Assembly (NCBI RefSeq): GCF_001553955.1
Contig: NZ_CP014234.1
Coordinates: forward strand, 2,046,001-2,110,000
Length of the DNA stretch: 64,000 nucleotides
Reading direction: 5' to 3'
Source of the DNA: Moraxella osloensis
GTDB lineage: Bacteria; Pseudomonadota; Gammaproteobacteria; Pseudomonadales; Moraxellaceae
Below are positions 7,852 to 19,800 of this stretch, piece by piece (positions within the stretch are counted from its first letter, which is position 1; every line of letters begins with the position of its first letter). Below the pieces are notes generated by a model. That model was given only the letters and a program-made list of their open reading frames with translations, was not told the DNA's origin and did not search any database. The position numbers and the translations under genes were made by a program.

Positions 7852-10278
7852 ATGAAATACCCAACCATGCTAAAGCCACTATTTTTGAGCACGACACTGG
7901 CTATGAGTCTCAGTTTGCTTAGCAGTGGTCTGTCAGCTGCCCATGCAGCCACTGGCTATAAAGTGCATTTGCAAGACGCTGATATCAAGGCGTTTATCGA
8001 CCAAATTGCCACCATCACGCAAAAGAACTTTGTGCTAGACCCACGCATTAATGGCAATGTGACGGTGATTTCAAACAAACCCTTATCCCGGCAAGAAGTG
8101 TATGACTTGTTTTTAGCCGTGATGAAAGTCAATGGCATTGTAGCGATTGATCGCGGGCTGACCACAGAGCTGGTCCCTGATACCGTTGCCAAGCAAGCAG
8201 GGGTGGATGTGGACTTACGGGGTAATACTGCAGGTAGTCAAATGGCGACCCGCATCTATTATCTCACCAACACCAATGCCAATGATATCTTAAACGTCAT
8301 CCGTCCGATGATGCCGCCGTATGCCAACGCCGCTGTGGTGCCAAATGTCAATGCCATTATCCTCTCTGACCGCGCCGACAGCCTTAATCAATACGCAAAA
8401 TTGATTAGCGATCTTGATAGCAATATGAATGACAAGCTGACCATTATTCCGCTGCGTCATGTGGATGCCAAGCGCATGATGGATTTGTTAAGCTCACTGA
8501 CAGGTACGGGCAGTGGTACAGCGCCAGCTGCTGCGGGTCAATCAGGGCAACCTGCTGTGGCATCAACCGGTGGCAGCCTGATCAATATCATTGCCGACCC
8601 GATTTCTGATAGGCTGCTCGTCAAAGGTAGTGCCGAGATGACAGCCAAAGTACAGCGAATGGTAGAGCAGTTAGACACCGTGCCGACGCAACGTCTCAGT
8701 GGGCTTCGCGTGTTTCGTCTAAAATATGCCAGTGCCACCCATATTGCAGAAATGCTACGCGGACTGCTTGCCTATCAATCCATCAATAGTTCAGGTGACC
8801 AAACCACCTTGCAAGCAAGCTCAATGTTTCAATCTAGTAGCGATACCAGTAATAACAGCGCAGCGACGACCACCAATACTGCAGCGTCACCGACAGGCTC
8901 ACCACTTAATACGTCTTCCACTAGTAACACAACGACTGCGCAAAACAGCGGCTATCAAGGTCGACCTTTTAGCATTATCGCTGACCAAACCCAAAACTCC
9001 GTCATCGTCAATGCCAACCCAGAGTTAATGGTAGAAATCGAAAACGCTATTAATGAGCTAGATACCCGCCGTGACCAAGTGTTGATTCAAGCAGCGATTA
9101 TGGAAATCTCAGGCAATGATACCCAGCAACTTGGCGTGCAATGGGCAATGGGCAATGCCAATAGCGGCGTAGGGGTGATTAACTTTAATAACATCGGTGC
9201 CTCTGCAGTAGGTCTGGCATCTGAGATATTAAGAAAAACCCCAGGTACGGCGGCAGCCTCCGTGGCAGGCGCGCTATTGGGGATTGGTACGAGTAAAACC
9301 GATAGTAACGGGAATCGTGAGTTTTATGGCGCGATTTTGCAAGCCATCAATAAAACCAACAATGCCAATCTGTTATCCATGCCCTCTATTTTGACGTTGG
9401 ATAACGAAAAAGCCAATATTTTGGTAGGGCAGAACGTCCCATTTGTGACCGGCTCTTATACCACGGCAAGTAACTCATCAACCACGCCGTTTCAAACCGT
9501 GAGCCGTCAAGATGTCGGTATCAATCTTAATGTCATTCCGCATATTGGCGATAATGGCTCAGTGCGACTTGAGATTTCGCAGGAAGTGTCCTCCATTGTC
9601 GACGGTACCCTCAATAACGTGAGCGGTGTCGTCACCAACAAGAATTTAATCAAAACCACCATTTTAGCGGATAACCAACAAACCGTGGCATTGGGTGGTT
9701 TGATGCGTGATAACAGCACCTATGGTCAGCAAAAAGTCCCAGGATTGGGTGATGCGCCGATTATTGGTAATTTATTTCGCTCAAAAAGCAAAAACTCGGA
9801 CAAAACCAATCTGATTGTATTTTTACAGCCGACCATTTTGCGAAATGGTAGCGCGGTGGCAAGTGTGACCGAAAAAAGCTTAGACGGTATTCGTACCATG
9901 CAACTGGTAATTGATAAAAACGGCACGCTCAAACAAATCCCACTTAATATCAATGCCATGTTCCCCAATACCAACAGGGTGCAAAATGGCGTCAAATTGC
10001 CAACAGACGACTTGGTTACCCCAGCCGCGCAAAGTTTATCAAACACGCCAAGAGTGTATGCCAATGGTATCGATATCGTCACGCCCGTGTCAGCAAACGT
10101 GTCTCGCACAGGTAGTTCATCGACCACAACCGTGAGTCGCCCAGCGAGCAACACCGTCACCCAATCTACCGTTACCCAATCTAAAGCGCAGACAGGGCAG
10201 GGCGCAAAGATGGCTCAAACGCCTGTGGTGATTGCGACCCCGCCTGCGGTGCAGACCATCACCGTGACAAATCCCTAA
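7852..10278 (+). CDS. gspD: type II secretion system secretin
   Basis: The outer-membrane channel of the T2SS. A signal peptide ends near residue 32 (AHAA). The N0 domain starts with YKVHLQDADIKAFIDQIA, followed by N1-N3 modules (for example VVPNVNAIILSDRADSL) with two low-complexity Ser/Thr/Asn insertions at about 220-240 and 325-365. The secretin core runs from about 410 to 650, with NILVGQNVPFVTGS and the signature VALGGLMRDNSTYGQQKVPG. About 150 residues of Ser/Thr-rich tail follow, longer than in the E. coli protein and probably an S-domain equivalent. No pilotin gene was seen nearby. Confidence 0.96.
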   Translation: MKYPTMLKPLFLSTTLAMSLSLLSSGLSAAHAATGYKVHLQDADIKAFIDQIATITQKNFVLDPRINGNVTVISNKPLSRQEVYDLFLAVMKVNGIVAIDRGLTTELVPDTVAKQAGVDVDLRGNTAGSQMATRIYYLTNTNANDILNVIRPMMPPYANAAVVPNVNAIILSDRADSLNQYAKLISDLDSNMNDKLTIIPLRHVDAKRMMDLLSSLTGTGSGTAPAAAGQSGQPAVASTGGSLINIIADPISDRLLVKGSAEMTAKVQRMVEQLDTVPTQRLSGLRVFRLKYASATHIAEMLRGLLAYQSINSSGDQTTLQASSMFQSSSDTSNNSAATTTNTAASPTGSPLNTSSTSNTTTAQNSGYQGRPFSIIADQTQNSVIVNANPELMVEIENAINELDTRRDQVLIQAAIMEISGNDTQQLGVQWAMGNANSGVGVINFNNIGASAVGLASEILRKTPGTAAASVAGALLGIGTSKTDSNGNREFYGAILQAINKTNNANLLSMPSILTLDNEKANILVGQNVPFVTGSYTTASNSSTTPFQTVSRQDVGINLNVIPHIGDNGSVRLEISQEVSSIVDGTLNNVSGVVTNKNLIKTTILADNQQTVALGGLMRDNSTYGQQKVPGLGDAPIIGNLFRSKSKNSDKTNLIVFLQPTILRNGSAVASVTEKSLDGIRTMQLVIDKNGTLKQIPLNINAMFPNTNRVQNGVKLPTDDLVTPAAQSLSNTPRVYANGIDIVTPVSANVSRTGSSSTTTVSRPASNTVTQSTVTQSKAQTGQGAKMAQTPVVIATPPAVQTITVTNP

Positions 10279-10341
10279 AAATGTCCCATAATGCCAAGCA
10301 TAATGATACTATTAAATACCCCTTAGGAGTAGGAGACTTGC

Positions 10342-11187
10342 ATGGATAATCATCAAACTAATGCAGTAAATACGATGAACCTCACCGACAACTGGCAAGG
10401 CACTTCATGGCAACTCATTGGGCTGTCACCAGCGTTGGCGGATTTAACCATAGATATTGATAAAAGCTTAAGCATCGGACGCAGTGATAGCAATGATTTG
10501 GTATTAGCAACCTCACAAATCTCTCGCCAACACGCCAAGATTAACCGTATTGGTGGGCAATTGTATGTGCAAGACTTAGGCTCAAGCAATGGTACCTTTA
10601 TCAATGGTGAGCGTATCAGTACAGACGCGCATGCTTTGCAAGCCACTGATGAACTTGCCTTTGCTGACTTGGTGTTTTTGGTGGTAAATGCCCCAGTCGA
10701 TGCACGGGATGGTGCTAGTTTTCTCGATGGTTTACAAGACATTGAAAGCTTTACACCCACCACTGACATTCATACCCACACTGAATCAACTGCATCGGTT
10801 GAGCTCATATCACCGAACGCTGCATCCAACGCCGCGCTTGTGATAGATGTCATTACCACGCAAGATTTTTTACCTAGCGAGCAGCTGAGTAACACTCACG
10901 TCGAACAATCCGTACCCTCTGCAACGACAACAACAGTCGATGTAGCAAGCGTTGATAACCCAACATCGCCGCTAATTAATACACCGTCTCAGCCGCCTGT
11001 CGTCACCGAGGCAGTGCCAGTACCATCACAGCCCGTTGTCTCAGCCGTTCAGCCAGCGCAACCATTGCCTGTGAGCACAGTAGAAGCTGATGCAATCAAA
11101 CCTGCGGCAAAGAAAAACGCCACAGTCGCGATAATAATCGTGGTGCTTATTGCGCTGATTATTGCATCCGTGTTGTTGATGTATTAG
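10342..11187 (+). CDS. FHA-domain protein with C-terminal membrane anchor
   Basis: Residues about 35-115 are a forkhead-associated domain, a phosphothreonine-binding module: SLSIGRSDSNDLVL, then SRQHAKI, then DLGSSNGTFINGERI carry the conserved GR, SxxH and N residues. A long Ser/Thr/Pro/Val-rich stretch follows, and residues about 262-280 form one hydrophobic helix after a KPAAKK stop, so the FHA domain should be cytoplasmic. It begins 64 bp after gspD with AGGAG upstream and may be co-transcribed. A Ser/Thr kinase is encoded at 41007-42950, but a link between the two is only a guess. Specific partners are unknown. Confidence 0.88.
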   Translation: MDNHQTNAVNTMNLTDNWQGTSWQLIGLSPALADLTIDIDKSLSIGRSDSNDLVLATSQISRQHAKINRIGGQLYVQDLGSSNGTFINGERISTDAHALQATDELAFADLVFLVVNAPVDARDGASFLDGLQDIESFTPTTDIHTHTESTASVELISPNAASNAALVIDVITTQDFLPSEQLSNTHVEQSVPSATTTTVDVASVDNPTSPLINTPSQPPVVTEAVPVPSQPVVSAVQPAQPLPVSTVEADAIKPAAKKNATVAIIIVVLIALIIASVLLMY

Positions 11188-11288
11188 GGTTTAGGTAGCA
11201 AATAAGCGGCGCAAGGCGCCTAACATGCGGATTTAAATCATTAAATTTACGTTTTAGCAAAAAAAATGAAAAAAAACTAAAAAAACGC

Positions 11289-11316
11289 TTGCAAGATTAA
11301 AAATATTTGCTAAAAT
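11289..11316 (+). promoter_or_regulatory. sigma-70 promoter for the tRNA-tuf operon
   Basis: TTGCAA (11289-11294) and TAAAAT (11311-11316) are 16 bp apart, and the start would fall about 15 bp before the first tRNA. Confidence 0.6.
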
Positions 11317-11338
11317 GCTCACCACTTTCAAGCGATAC

Positions 11339-11414
<76 letters not shown>

Positions 11415-11457
11415 TCCTTTAACACCTCGTGTTAAGCGTACCTTGAAAGACAACTAT

Positions 11458-11541
11458 GGTGGGGTTCCCGAGCGGTCAAAGGGGACGGACTGTAAATCCG
11501 TTGCGAGAGCTTCGAAGGTTCGAATCCTTCCCCCACCACCA
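11458..11541 (+). tRNA. tRNA-Tyr (GTA)
   Basis: The acceptor stem is GGTGGGG/CCCCACC, the anticodon loop holds GTA, and there is a long class II variable arm with encoded CCA (84 nt). It is second in the tRNA-tuf cluster. Confidence 0.97.
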
Positions 11542-11616
11542 TTTGCCTGCTATTGTTATCTGAATATTCCCTAATCACGTTAACAGTAAGTCCAGTATGC
11601 TTGGGCGGGTCGCATT

Positions 11617-11690
11617 GCGGGTGTAGTTTAGTGGTAGAACCTCAGCCTTCCAAGCTGATGGTGCGGGTTCGATTCCCGCCACCCGCTCCA
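11617..11690 (+). tRNA. tRNA-Gly (TCC)
   Basis: The acceptor stem is GCGGGTG/CACCCGC, the anticodon stem-loop TCAGC-CTTCCAA-GCTGA gives anticodon TCC, and CCA is encoded (74 nt). Confidence 0.97.
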
Positions 11691-11710
11691 TTATTCTAAA
11701 CCAAAGTTTT

Positions 11711-11785
<75 letters not shown>

Positions 11786-12052
11786 GTTTTATAGAAAATA
11801 ATTGATAGAAACCAAAAAATAGTTGAGGCAGCACAGTTGTGTTGCCTTTTGTTTTAGCAATAACAAAAAAGTTTGACCATAAAGATGAAGGCTATGGAAA
11901 AAACTTGAAATTTATGTTAAATTTGCTATTTTAGTGACCTAGCAACACTCAAATTGGCAACACCAGCACTGGCAATACAGATTACACCAGTTGGTTTATA
12001 GCTTTGAGCTAGGGTATTGCTAACAGTTTAACAATGATCAGAGGATTAAATT

Positions 12053-13243
12053 ATGGCAAAGGCCAAGTTTGAACGTACTAAACCACACGTTAACGTAGGC
12101 ACCATTGGACACGTTGACCATGGTAAAACAACCCTAACAGCTGCGATTGCGACCGTAGCAGCAAAACACAACGGTGGTGAAGCCAAAGACTACGCGTCAA
12201 TTGACTCAGCCCCTGAAGAAAAAGCCCGTGGTATCACCATCAACACCTCACACATTGAATATGACACCCAAGCACGTCACTACGCACACGTAGACTGTCC
12301 TGGCCATGCTGACTATGTTAAAAACATGATCACCGGTGCCGCACAGATGGACGGCGCTATCCTAGTCGTATCAGCCACTGACGGTCCAATGCCACAAACC
12401 CGTGAACACATCCTACTATCACGCCAAGTAGGTGTACCATACATCATCGTATTCATGAACAAATGTGACATGGTTGATGACGAAGAACTACTAGAGCTCG
12501 TCGAAATGGAAGTACGTGAACTACTATCAAGCTACGACTTCCCTGGCGATGACACCCCAATCATCAAAGGTTCTGCCCTAGAAGCCCTAAACGGCGGCGA
12601 AGGCAAATACGGTGAACCAGCGGTGCTAGAACTGCTTGACACCCTAGACAGCTACATCCCAGAACCAGAACGTGCGATTGACAAACCATTCTTGATGCCA
12701 ATCGAAGACGTATTCTCAATCTCTGGACGTGGTACAGTCGTAACCGGCCGTATAGAATCAGGCATCATCAAAGTTGGTGAAGAAATTGAAATCGTTGGTA
12801 TCAAACCAACCACCAAAACCACCTGTACTGGCGTTGAAATGTTCCGTAAACTGCTAGACGAAGGTCGTGCAGGCGAGAACTGTGGTATACTACTACGTGG
12901 TACCAAACGTGAAGACGTACAACGTGGTCAAGTATTGGCTAAACCAGGTTCAATCAAACCACACACCAAATTTGACGCAGAAGTATACGTACTATCAAAA
13001 GAAGAAGGTGGTCGTCACACCCCATTCTTAAATGGTTACCGTCCACAATTCTACTTCCGTACTACTGACGTAACTGGCGCAATCCAATTACCAGAAGGTA
13101 CAGAGATGGTAATGCCTGGCGATAACGTTGAAATGAACGTAGAGCTAATCCACCCAATCGCAATGGACCAAGGTTTACGCTTTGCAATCCGCGAAGGTGG
13201 CCGTACTGTAGGTGCGGGTGTTGTTGCTAAAGTTAACGACTAA
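12053..13243 (+). CDS. tuf: translation elongation factor Tu
   Basis: EF-Tu delivers aminoacyl-tRNA to the ribosome as a GTP complex. The G motifs are [13 protein letters not shown] and NKCD, and the length of 396 aa matches the family. The start follows AGAGGA at the usual distance. It is the distal gene of a tRNA-tuf operon, but secE-nusG, which follow tuf in many relatives, are replaced here by rimI. Codon choice is very biased; Leu is written mainly as CTA, which stands out from neighbouring genes. A second tuf copy elsewhere is likely but not visible. Confidence 0.99.
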   Translation: MAKAKFERTKPHVNVGTIGHVDHGKTTLTAAIATVAAKHNGGEAKDYASIDSAPEEKARGITINTSHIEYDTQARHYAHVDCPGHADYVKNMITGAAQMDGAILVVSATDGPMPQTREHILLSRQVGVPYIIVFMNKCDMVDDEELLELVEMEVRELLSSYDFPGDDTPIIKGSALEALNGGEGKYGEPAVLELLDTLDSYIPEPERAIDKPFLMPIEDVFSISGRGTVVTGRIESGIIKVGEEIEIVGIKPTTKTTCTGVEMFRKLLDEGRAGENCGILLRGTKREDVQRGQVLAKPGSIKPHTKFDAEVYVLSKEEGGRHTPFLNGYRPQFYFRTTDVTGAIQLPEGTEMVMPGDNVEMNVELIHPIAMDQGLRFAIREGGRTVGAGVVAKVND

Positions 13244-13260
13244 TCGTTAATAAGCATACA

Positions 13261-13289
13261 AAAGAGTCACTTCGGTGGCTCTTTTTTTA
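13261..13289 (+). terminator. rho-independent terminator after tuf
   Basis: The stem AGAGTCAC/GTGGCTCT (one G-T pair) has a TTCG tetraloop and is followed by seven T residues. Confidence 0.85.
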
Positions 13290-13301
13290 TGGAAATAAAT
13301 T

Positions 13302-13799
13302 ATGACGGTAATATCGATATATAAGTTAGATAAAACGAGTACACAAGATAATACTTCGCAGCAAGTACTGGCGCAGCTGGCACAAATTGAATCGAAGCTG
13401 TTTGTCCACGATGCTTGGTCGGCTGCACAAATCAATTCACTGCTCGCGCAGCCATTTAACCATATAATTTATGCGACAGACGAGCTAAATCAGCGATTGA
13501 TTGGCTATTGCATTTACAGCCACATATTTGAAGATGCAGAGATTTTAAAAATTGGAACTTGCCTTGATTATCAACAGCAAGGTATTGCAAGCCAATTGCT
13601 AACGGCTATGGCGCAAATGTGCCAAGTAGCGGGCGCCGAGCGGATGCTATTAGAGGTAAGAGAAGATAATCATGCTGCCCTTGCATTTTATCAAAAACAT
13701 GGGTTTGAACAGATTGCCGTTCGCAAAAATTACTACGATAATCATGACACGACCAAAACCCATGCGTTAATTATGCAGCGCAAATTCAACGCTAAGTAG
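13302..13799 (+). CDS. rimI: ribosomal protein S18 alanine N-acetyltransferase (RimI-like GNAT)
   Basis: A GNAT acetyltransferase of 165 aa. The acetyl-CoA loop is in IGTCLDYQQQGIASQLL, followed by LLEVREDNHAALAFYQKHGF and the RKNYYDN motif typical of RimI, which acetylates the N-terminal Ala of ribosomal protein S18. The N-terminal 30 residues are extra compared with E. coli RimI. It starts just after the tuf terminator, and its 3' end overlaps that of bpt by 8 bp in convergent orientation. Another protein-Nalpha-acetylating GNAT cannot be excluded. Confidence 0.85.
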   Translation: MTVISIYKLDKTSTQDNTSQQVLAQLAQIESKLFVHDAWSAAQINSLLAQPFNHIIYATDELNQRLIGYCIYSHIFEDAEILKIGTCLDYQQQGIASQLLTAMAQMCQVAGAERMLLEVREDNHAALAFYQKHGFEQIAVRKNYYDNHDTTKTHALIMQRKFNAK

Positions 13800-14607
13800 T
13801 ATTCCACATGTTTAGGTAATGCGCTTTTATCGCCTGTTGAAGCAGTGGCTCAACTTGCGCGGCTGTGACAGCCTCATCGAAGCGATACCACTGTTGATTG
13901 ATTAATAATTCAGTGGGATAAAAACGCGATTTATACGCCATCTTATCCGAACCTGGTACCCAAAAACCTAAATACAAATAAGGTAATCCAAGACGTTTAA
14001 CATAGTCAATTTGGGTAAGTATCGCAAGGGTGCCTAAGCTGTTGATTGTTGCATCAGGATCATAGAAAGTATAGACCGCGGATATGCCGTCATCTAATTG
14101 GTCGCAAACTGCCACCATGACTAATTCATCATGAAGCCAAAACTCCATAAAAAATGACTGGGTAAAGCTATATTGTAAAAACTGTTTAAACCCTTGTAAA
14201 TTGGGTGGATACATATCGCCATCACTATGGCGAGCGCAGATATAGCGAGCATATAGCATAAAATGCGATTCATCGGCATCATCACAAGCCGTAATTACCA
14301 CATCCATCTCGTGCGATTTTTGCCACAGTTTGCGCTGGGTACGATTGGGTTGAAACTCGTTAACAACTACACGCGTAGAGATACAGCGTTGACAATGAAA
14401 GCATACAGGGCGATATAGATGTTGTCCACTACGCCGATACCCGAGCCGTGAAAACTGAGAAAAAATAGGCGTACTTAAACGTTCATCCTTTGCTAATTCA
14501 ATCAGTTCTAAACGTGCTGCACGGTCGGGCAAATAACTACACTGATGCAGCGGGGTCAACTGGCTGGTCAATGCTAGAGTCGAGGGGTGGGGTGGTTTTA
14601 ACGTCAT
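13792..14607 (-). CDS. bpt: aspartate/glutamate leucyltransferase (arginyltransferase family)
   Basis: An ATE-family aminoacyl-tRNA-protein transferase that attaches Leu to N-terminal Asp or Glu and so marks proteins for ClpAP. The N-terminal block CSYLPDRAARLELIEL, the cysteine cluster RPVCFHCQRC, and the C-terminal YLYLGFWVPGSDKMAYK and SRFYP blocks are diagnostic. The length of 271 aa is slightly above usual. It lies 27 bp downstream of aat, another N-degron enzyme, in a trxB-aat-bpt operon. The usual next gene infA is absent. Confidence 0.95.
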   Translation of the reverse strand: MTLKPPHPSTLALTSQLTPLHQCSYLPDRAARLELIELAKDERLSTPIFSQFSRLGYRRSGQHLYRPVCFHCQRCISTRVVVNEFQPNRTQRKLWQKSHEMDVVITACDDADESHFMLYARYICARHSDGDMYPPNLQGFKQFLQYSFTQSFFMEFWLHDELVMVAVCDQLDDGISAVYTFYDPDATINSLGTLAILTQIDYVKRLGLPYLYLGFWVPGSDKMAYKSRFYPTELLINQQWYRFDEAVTAAQVEPLLQQAIKAHYLNMWNTT

Positions 14608-14634
14608 CGGTGCCTTTAAATACCCTTAACTTAC

Positions 14635-15426
14635 CTAGATTTGCGCAGATGGCGGTAGATAATAAGTCATAAAATCCTCATTTAACAGTTGATTAAGTGG
14701 CAATTTTTGACCGCAAATCGATGACCAATCAATACTCGGTAGCGATAATTGTTGCGCGAGCTTATCTAAAAATTCCACTCTGGGCAGAATGGAGGCACCT
14801 AAACGCAACAAATGTGGGTTGGGCAACTGACAGTCCACCCAAGCAAATTGGGAATGTGCACACAGCTGCATTAACACAAAAAAAGCCGCTTTAGACGCAT
14901 CTGTCACTCGGTGAAACATACTTTCACCAAAAAATGCTTGTCCTAGCTTTAGCCCATAGAGACCGCCAATCAGCTCATCATTATCCCAAATCTCGACACT
15001 GTAAGCGACTTGCTCGGCATGGAGCGCCGTATACGCTTCAATCATAGCGGGGCTGATCCAAGTGGCTGATGCAGAAGCTTGTGCATAGGTGCGGGTATCG
15101 GCACAGGCGGCGATGACCTCAGCAAAGGCAAGATTAAGGGAAAACGTCCAACCTGCATTTTTGATACGCCGTTTTAAGGTTTTACTGGCGCAAAAATCGC
15201 TAGGATAAATAATACAGCGCGGGTCAGGCGACCACCAAGCGATGGGCTCTCCTTCATTAAACCAAGGGAATATGCCTTGGCGATAAGCACACACTAAGGT
15301 ATCAGCTGCCAAGTCACCCCCCAGCGCAATCAAGCCTTCACCGTCAGGGTCTGCCACCATCGGGTCGGGAAATTGATAACGGCAACCTAAAGGGCGTTGT
15401 AATGGGTGGTGATTTGGCAATGGCAT
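14635..15426 (-). CDS. aat: leucyl/phenylalanyl-tRNA-protein transferase
   Basis: Transfers Leu or Phe from tRNA to N-terminal Lys or Arg in the bacterial N-degron pathway. The hallmarks are GLIALGGDL, YRQGIFPWFNEGEPIAWWSP, DPRCIIYP, and GLYGLKLGQAFFGESMFH with the acceptor-site residues. Length 263 aa is normal to slightly long. It is preceded by trxB at 15 bp and followed by bpt at 27 bp, so all three are probably transcribed together. Confidence 0.96.
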   Translation of the reverse strand: MPLPNHHPLQRPLGCRYQFPDPMVADPDGEGLIALGGDLAADTLVCAYRQGIFPWFNEGEPIAWWSPDPRCIIYPSDFCASKTLKRRIKNAGWTFSLNLAFAEVIAACADTRTYAQASASATWISPAMIEAYTALHAEQVAYSVEIWDNDELIGGLYGLKLGQAFFGESMFHRVTDASKAAFFVLMQLCAHSQFAWVDCQLPNPHLLRLGASILPRVEFLDKLAQQLSLPSIDWSSICGQKLPLNQLLNEDFMTYYLPPSAQI

Positions 15427-15441
15427 TGTTCAAGGCATTAG

Positions 15442-16449
<1,008 letters not shown>

Positions 16450-16593
16450 CTAACAATCGCTGAATAATAAACTAAATAAAACATGTTAATTTTTGATTCA
16501 TAAGTAAGATAGGGGCTAACATCGAAAATAGCAAGTAAATGTTATTTTTATAACAGATTCATCGCGAAATCAACGCTCAAGCAACGCTCAAAA

Positions 16594-16734
16594 ATGGCGT
16601 TAGCTCGTTATCAAAAAATACCCTACTATCCGGCTTTGTTGGCTCAAACTGCATTTGTCATAGGGCTTGAATTGGCTGATTTAACAAAGCAATTTTTCGC
16701 AAAAAAAGCTCAGCAACTCACCACTGAGATTTGA
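16594..16734 (+). CDS. candidate 46-aa protein between trxB and ftsK
   Basis: A short ATG-to-TGA frame (46 codons) in the trxB-ftsK gap encodes a well-behaved amphipathic sequence (MALARYQKIPYYPALLAQ, then GLELADLTKQFFAKKAQQ) without rare-codon runs. No strong Shine-Dalgarno sequence is visible. I do not recognise it; it might be a small helix protein, a gene remnant or chance. The rest of the gap holds only AT-rich promoter-like sequence, including TATGAT at 16735. Confidence 0.35.
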   Translation: MALARYQKIPYYPALLAQTAFVIGLELADLTKQFFAKKAQQLTTEI

Positions 16735-16880
16735 TATGATAGTCGATTAAAAGGGTGATTTTAATCAACGTTTTTCCCAAAATCATTGTTTTTTCACAAT
16801 CATTATCAGTCAGTCATGGCGCAGCAAAGCGTTGGCTTACGGCTTATCCAAAGCAGGTTCAAATTCAAAGGTAAATTGCG

Positions 16881-19800
16881 TTGTCTTATTATATTCGTCA
16901 AAGTGTGCTTACGATTATCTGGCTAATCGTGGCATTGTTGTTAGTCATGTCCCTCATCAGTTATTCTGCCAATGATCCCAGTTGGTCGCATATCAGTAGT
17001 GCGACAAATGAAGTCAGTAACTTGGGAGGCACGGGTGGTGCGTGGCTGGCTGATATCTTGTATACGTTTTTGGGTGCGGCGAGCTGGTGGCTCATCGTCA
17101 TTGCCTGTTATGAAGCTTGGAATGTATGGCGCCATGATGTAGAGCCTAATGGCTTGTTACGTTTTTTGGGGTATATCTTTTTAATCATTGCCACCGCAGG
17201 GCTGACAGGCGTGTTATCGTTTGGCTGGTTGGCGCAAGGCATGATCGGGCAAATCGTCGGCAACGGGCTTAGTGGTTTATTAACCTACTGGGGGACTTTG
17301 CTGTTTTTATTGGTGTTTATTGCCATCACCGTGACGTTTATTTTTGATTTACATTGGCATGAGATTTTATCAGGTCAAGCCATTCGCAGTCGCCTACAAG
17401 TTAAAGCCGCAGATGAAGAAGAAACCAATACTGAAACCAATACTGAAGCCAATACTGAGCTCAAGGCGACTGCGCAAGAAGCAAGCCAAGCAAAACCAAG
17501 CGACACCGCGCAACTGCCTTTGCCTTTAGCCTCCCACGACAACGAACAAGCGGCTGATTACAGTAATCATCTAGCGGATAATGGGGCGTTTGTTGGTAGT
17601 CCACTCGATGCGTTTTTGGATGAAACGGGCTTTAGTGAAATTAAAGATTATGAATGGCTCGAAGAAAACGATGCCACCAATCCATTTAAACCCGTCAGCT
17701 CAACCTATGTGGCAAATACCAAGCTGACCAAAAAACTCGATGAAAAACTACAAAGTGAAATCATTAAAAAACCGTTTAAAATGCCTACCTTGAACAGACC
17801 CCATTCGATACAGGTAGACTCGCAACGCACTGAGCCAACCCAGACAAAGCAGCCTAGTGTAGATAGTGTAGATAGTGTAGATAGTGTAGATGTATCGCAA
17901 GCTATGCCAACTATGGATGAAGCATCTATGATGTCTGCTATGTCTGCCATAGGCACAGGGGAGCTAGCGGATAAACACATCTCTGAGCCTATCACTGGTC
18001 GAGAGATGGCTGCACAGGACACGGCTATTGGGTCGTCAGATTTGGATGATTTACTTGGTAGCGTAGATGCTGAATATGACTTATCACAAAATCCTGTACT
18101 AGAGCCACCATTCGAGGGCATTGAAGTAGAAGGGATTGAAGTAGAAGGTATTGAGACACCACCCACCTCAGTCGCATCGTTATTGGGTATGCGACAAGTC
18201 CCACCGCAAGCCGTCACCCAGATTACTGGCAACGATATTGATGCTCCCGAGATTGATACCAACCAGATAACCCCTTCAATACCGACCCATAGTCGTTCGG
18301 TGGAGTCTGAGCTACTCGACGAAATCGAACAGCCCGCAGCGACTCAGGTCAACCAGCCGCTCGATATCAATGATGATAGCCTGTTTAGTCATAAATCGCG
18401 TGCCATGCAAACCGCAGCTTATCGTGCCAATTTAAGCCCGTTACCTGAGCTATCGCTGCTTGATTTGCCCGACCCCGACCGCAAGCCAAGCTATAGCCGC
18501 GAACAGTTGCAGCAGTTGTCAGCGCTATTAGAAATCAAGCTACAAGAATTTAATATCAAAGCAGAAGTGGTCAATGCGCAAATGGGTCCAGTGGTGACGC
18601 GATTTGAAGTCTCTCTAGCACCAGGGCTTAAAGCAAGCAAGGTGACAGGTATTGCCAAAGACTTGGCTCGGTCGCTATCGATGGCATCGGTGCGTGTGGT
18701 AGAAGTCATTCCAGGCAAACCTTATATCGGTATCGAAGTGCCCAATCCGCAGCGCCAGATGGTACGACTCATTGAACTGCTGAAAACAGAAGCTTATCAA
18801 GACCCCGATGGCTTGATCAGCATGGCAATGGGTAAAGATATTGCCGGTAGACCGGTTATTGCGGATTTGGCCAAAGCGCCACATATGCTAGTAGCAGGTA
18901 CCACAGGCTCGGGTAAATCCGTGTTGGTGAATTCGCTGTTATTGTCAATGCTGCTCAAATACACACCAGAGCAGCTGCGATTGATTTTGATTGACCCCAA
19001 ACAGCTCGAGCTTGCCAACTATGGCGATATTCCGCATCTGCTCACCCCCGTAGTCACCGATATGACCGAAGCAGCCAGTGCTTTGGCGTGGAGTGTGGCT
19101 GAGATGGAACGTCGTTATCAGCTGATGTCATTATTCAAAGTGCGTAAGCTTGATGAATTCAACAAAAAAGTCATAGCAGCCGAACAAAATGGTGAACCGT
19201 TACTGGATCCACTGTGGCGACCCAATGACAGCGTCAGCCAAGATAGAGCGCCAAAATTAAAACCGTTACCACAAATTGTGATTGTAGCAGATGAGTTTGC
19301 CGACATGATTATGCAGGTGGGTAAACAAGCCGAGGAGTTGATTACCAGACTTGCGCAAAAATCGCGCGCCGCAGGGATTCATTTGATTTTGGCGACCCAG
19401 CGCCCCTCAGTGGATGTGATTACTGGTTTGATTAAAGCCAATATTCCCGTCCGTGCCGCACTTCGCGTCAACTCAAAAGTCGACTCGCGTACCATTTTGG
19501 ATGCCGGTGGCGCAGAGGATATGCTTGGGCATGGTGATATGCTGTTTTTAGGGCCTGGTCAAATCGAGCCAAACCGTGTACATGGTGCTTTTATCAGCGA
19601 TGGGGAAGTCAACCGTGTGTGTGATGCATGGCGCGAGCGTGGCGCACCTAATTATATTGATAATATGTTTGATAACTTTGAGCTAAGCTCAGCACCAAGC
19701 GGTGGCGATGCTAGCGGATCTAGCAATGGCGAAGAAGACCCACTGTATGATGATGTAGTGGCATTTTTGCTCGAAACCCGTAAGGTCTCTGCATCAAGCA

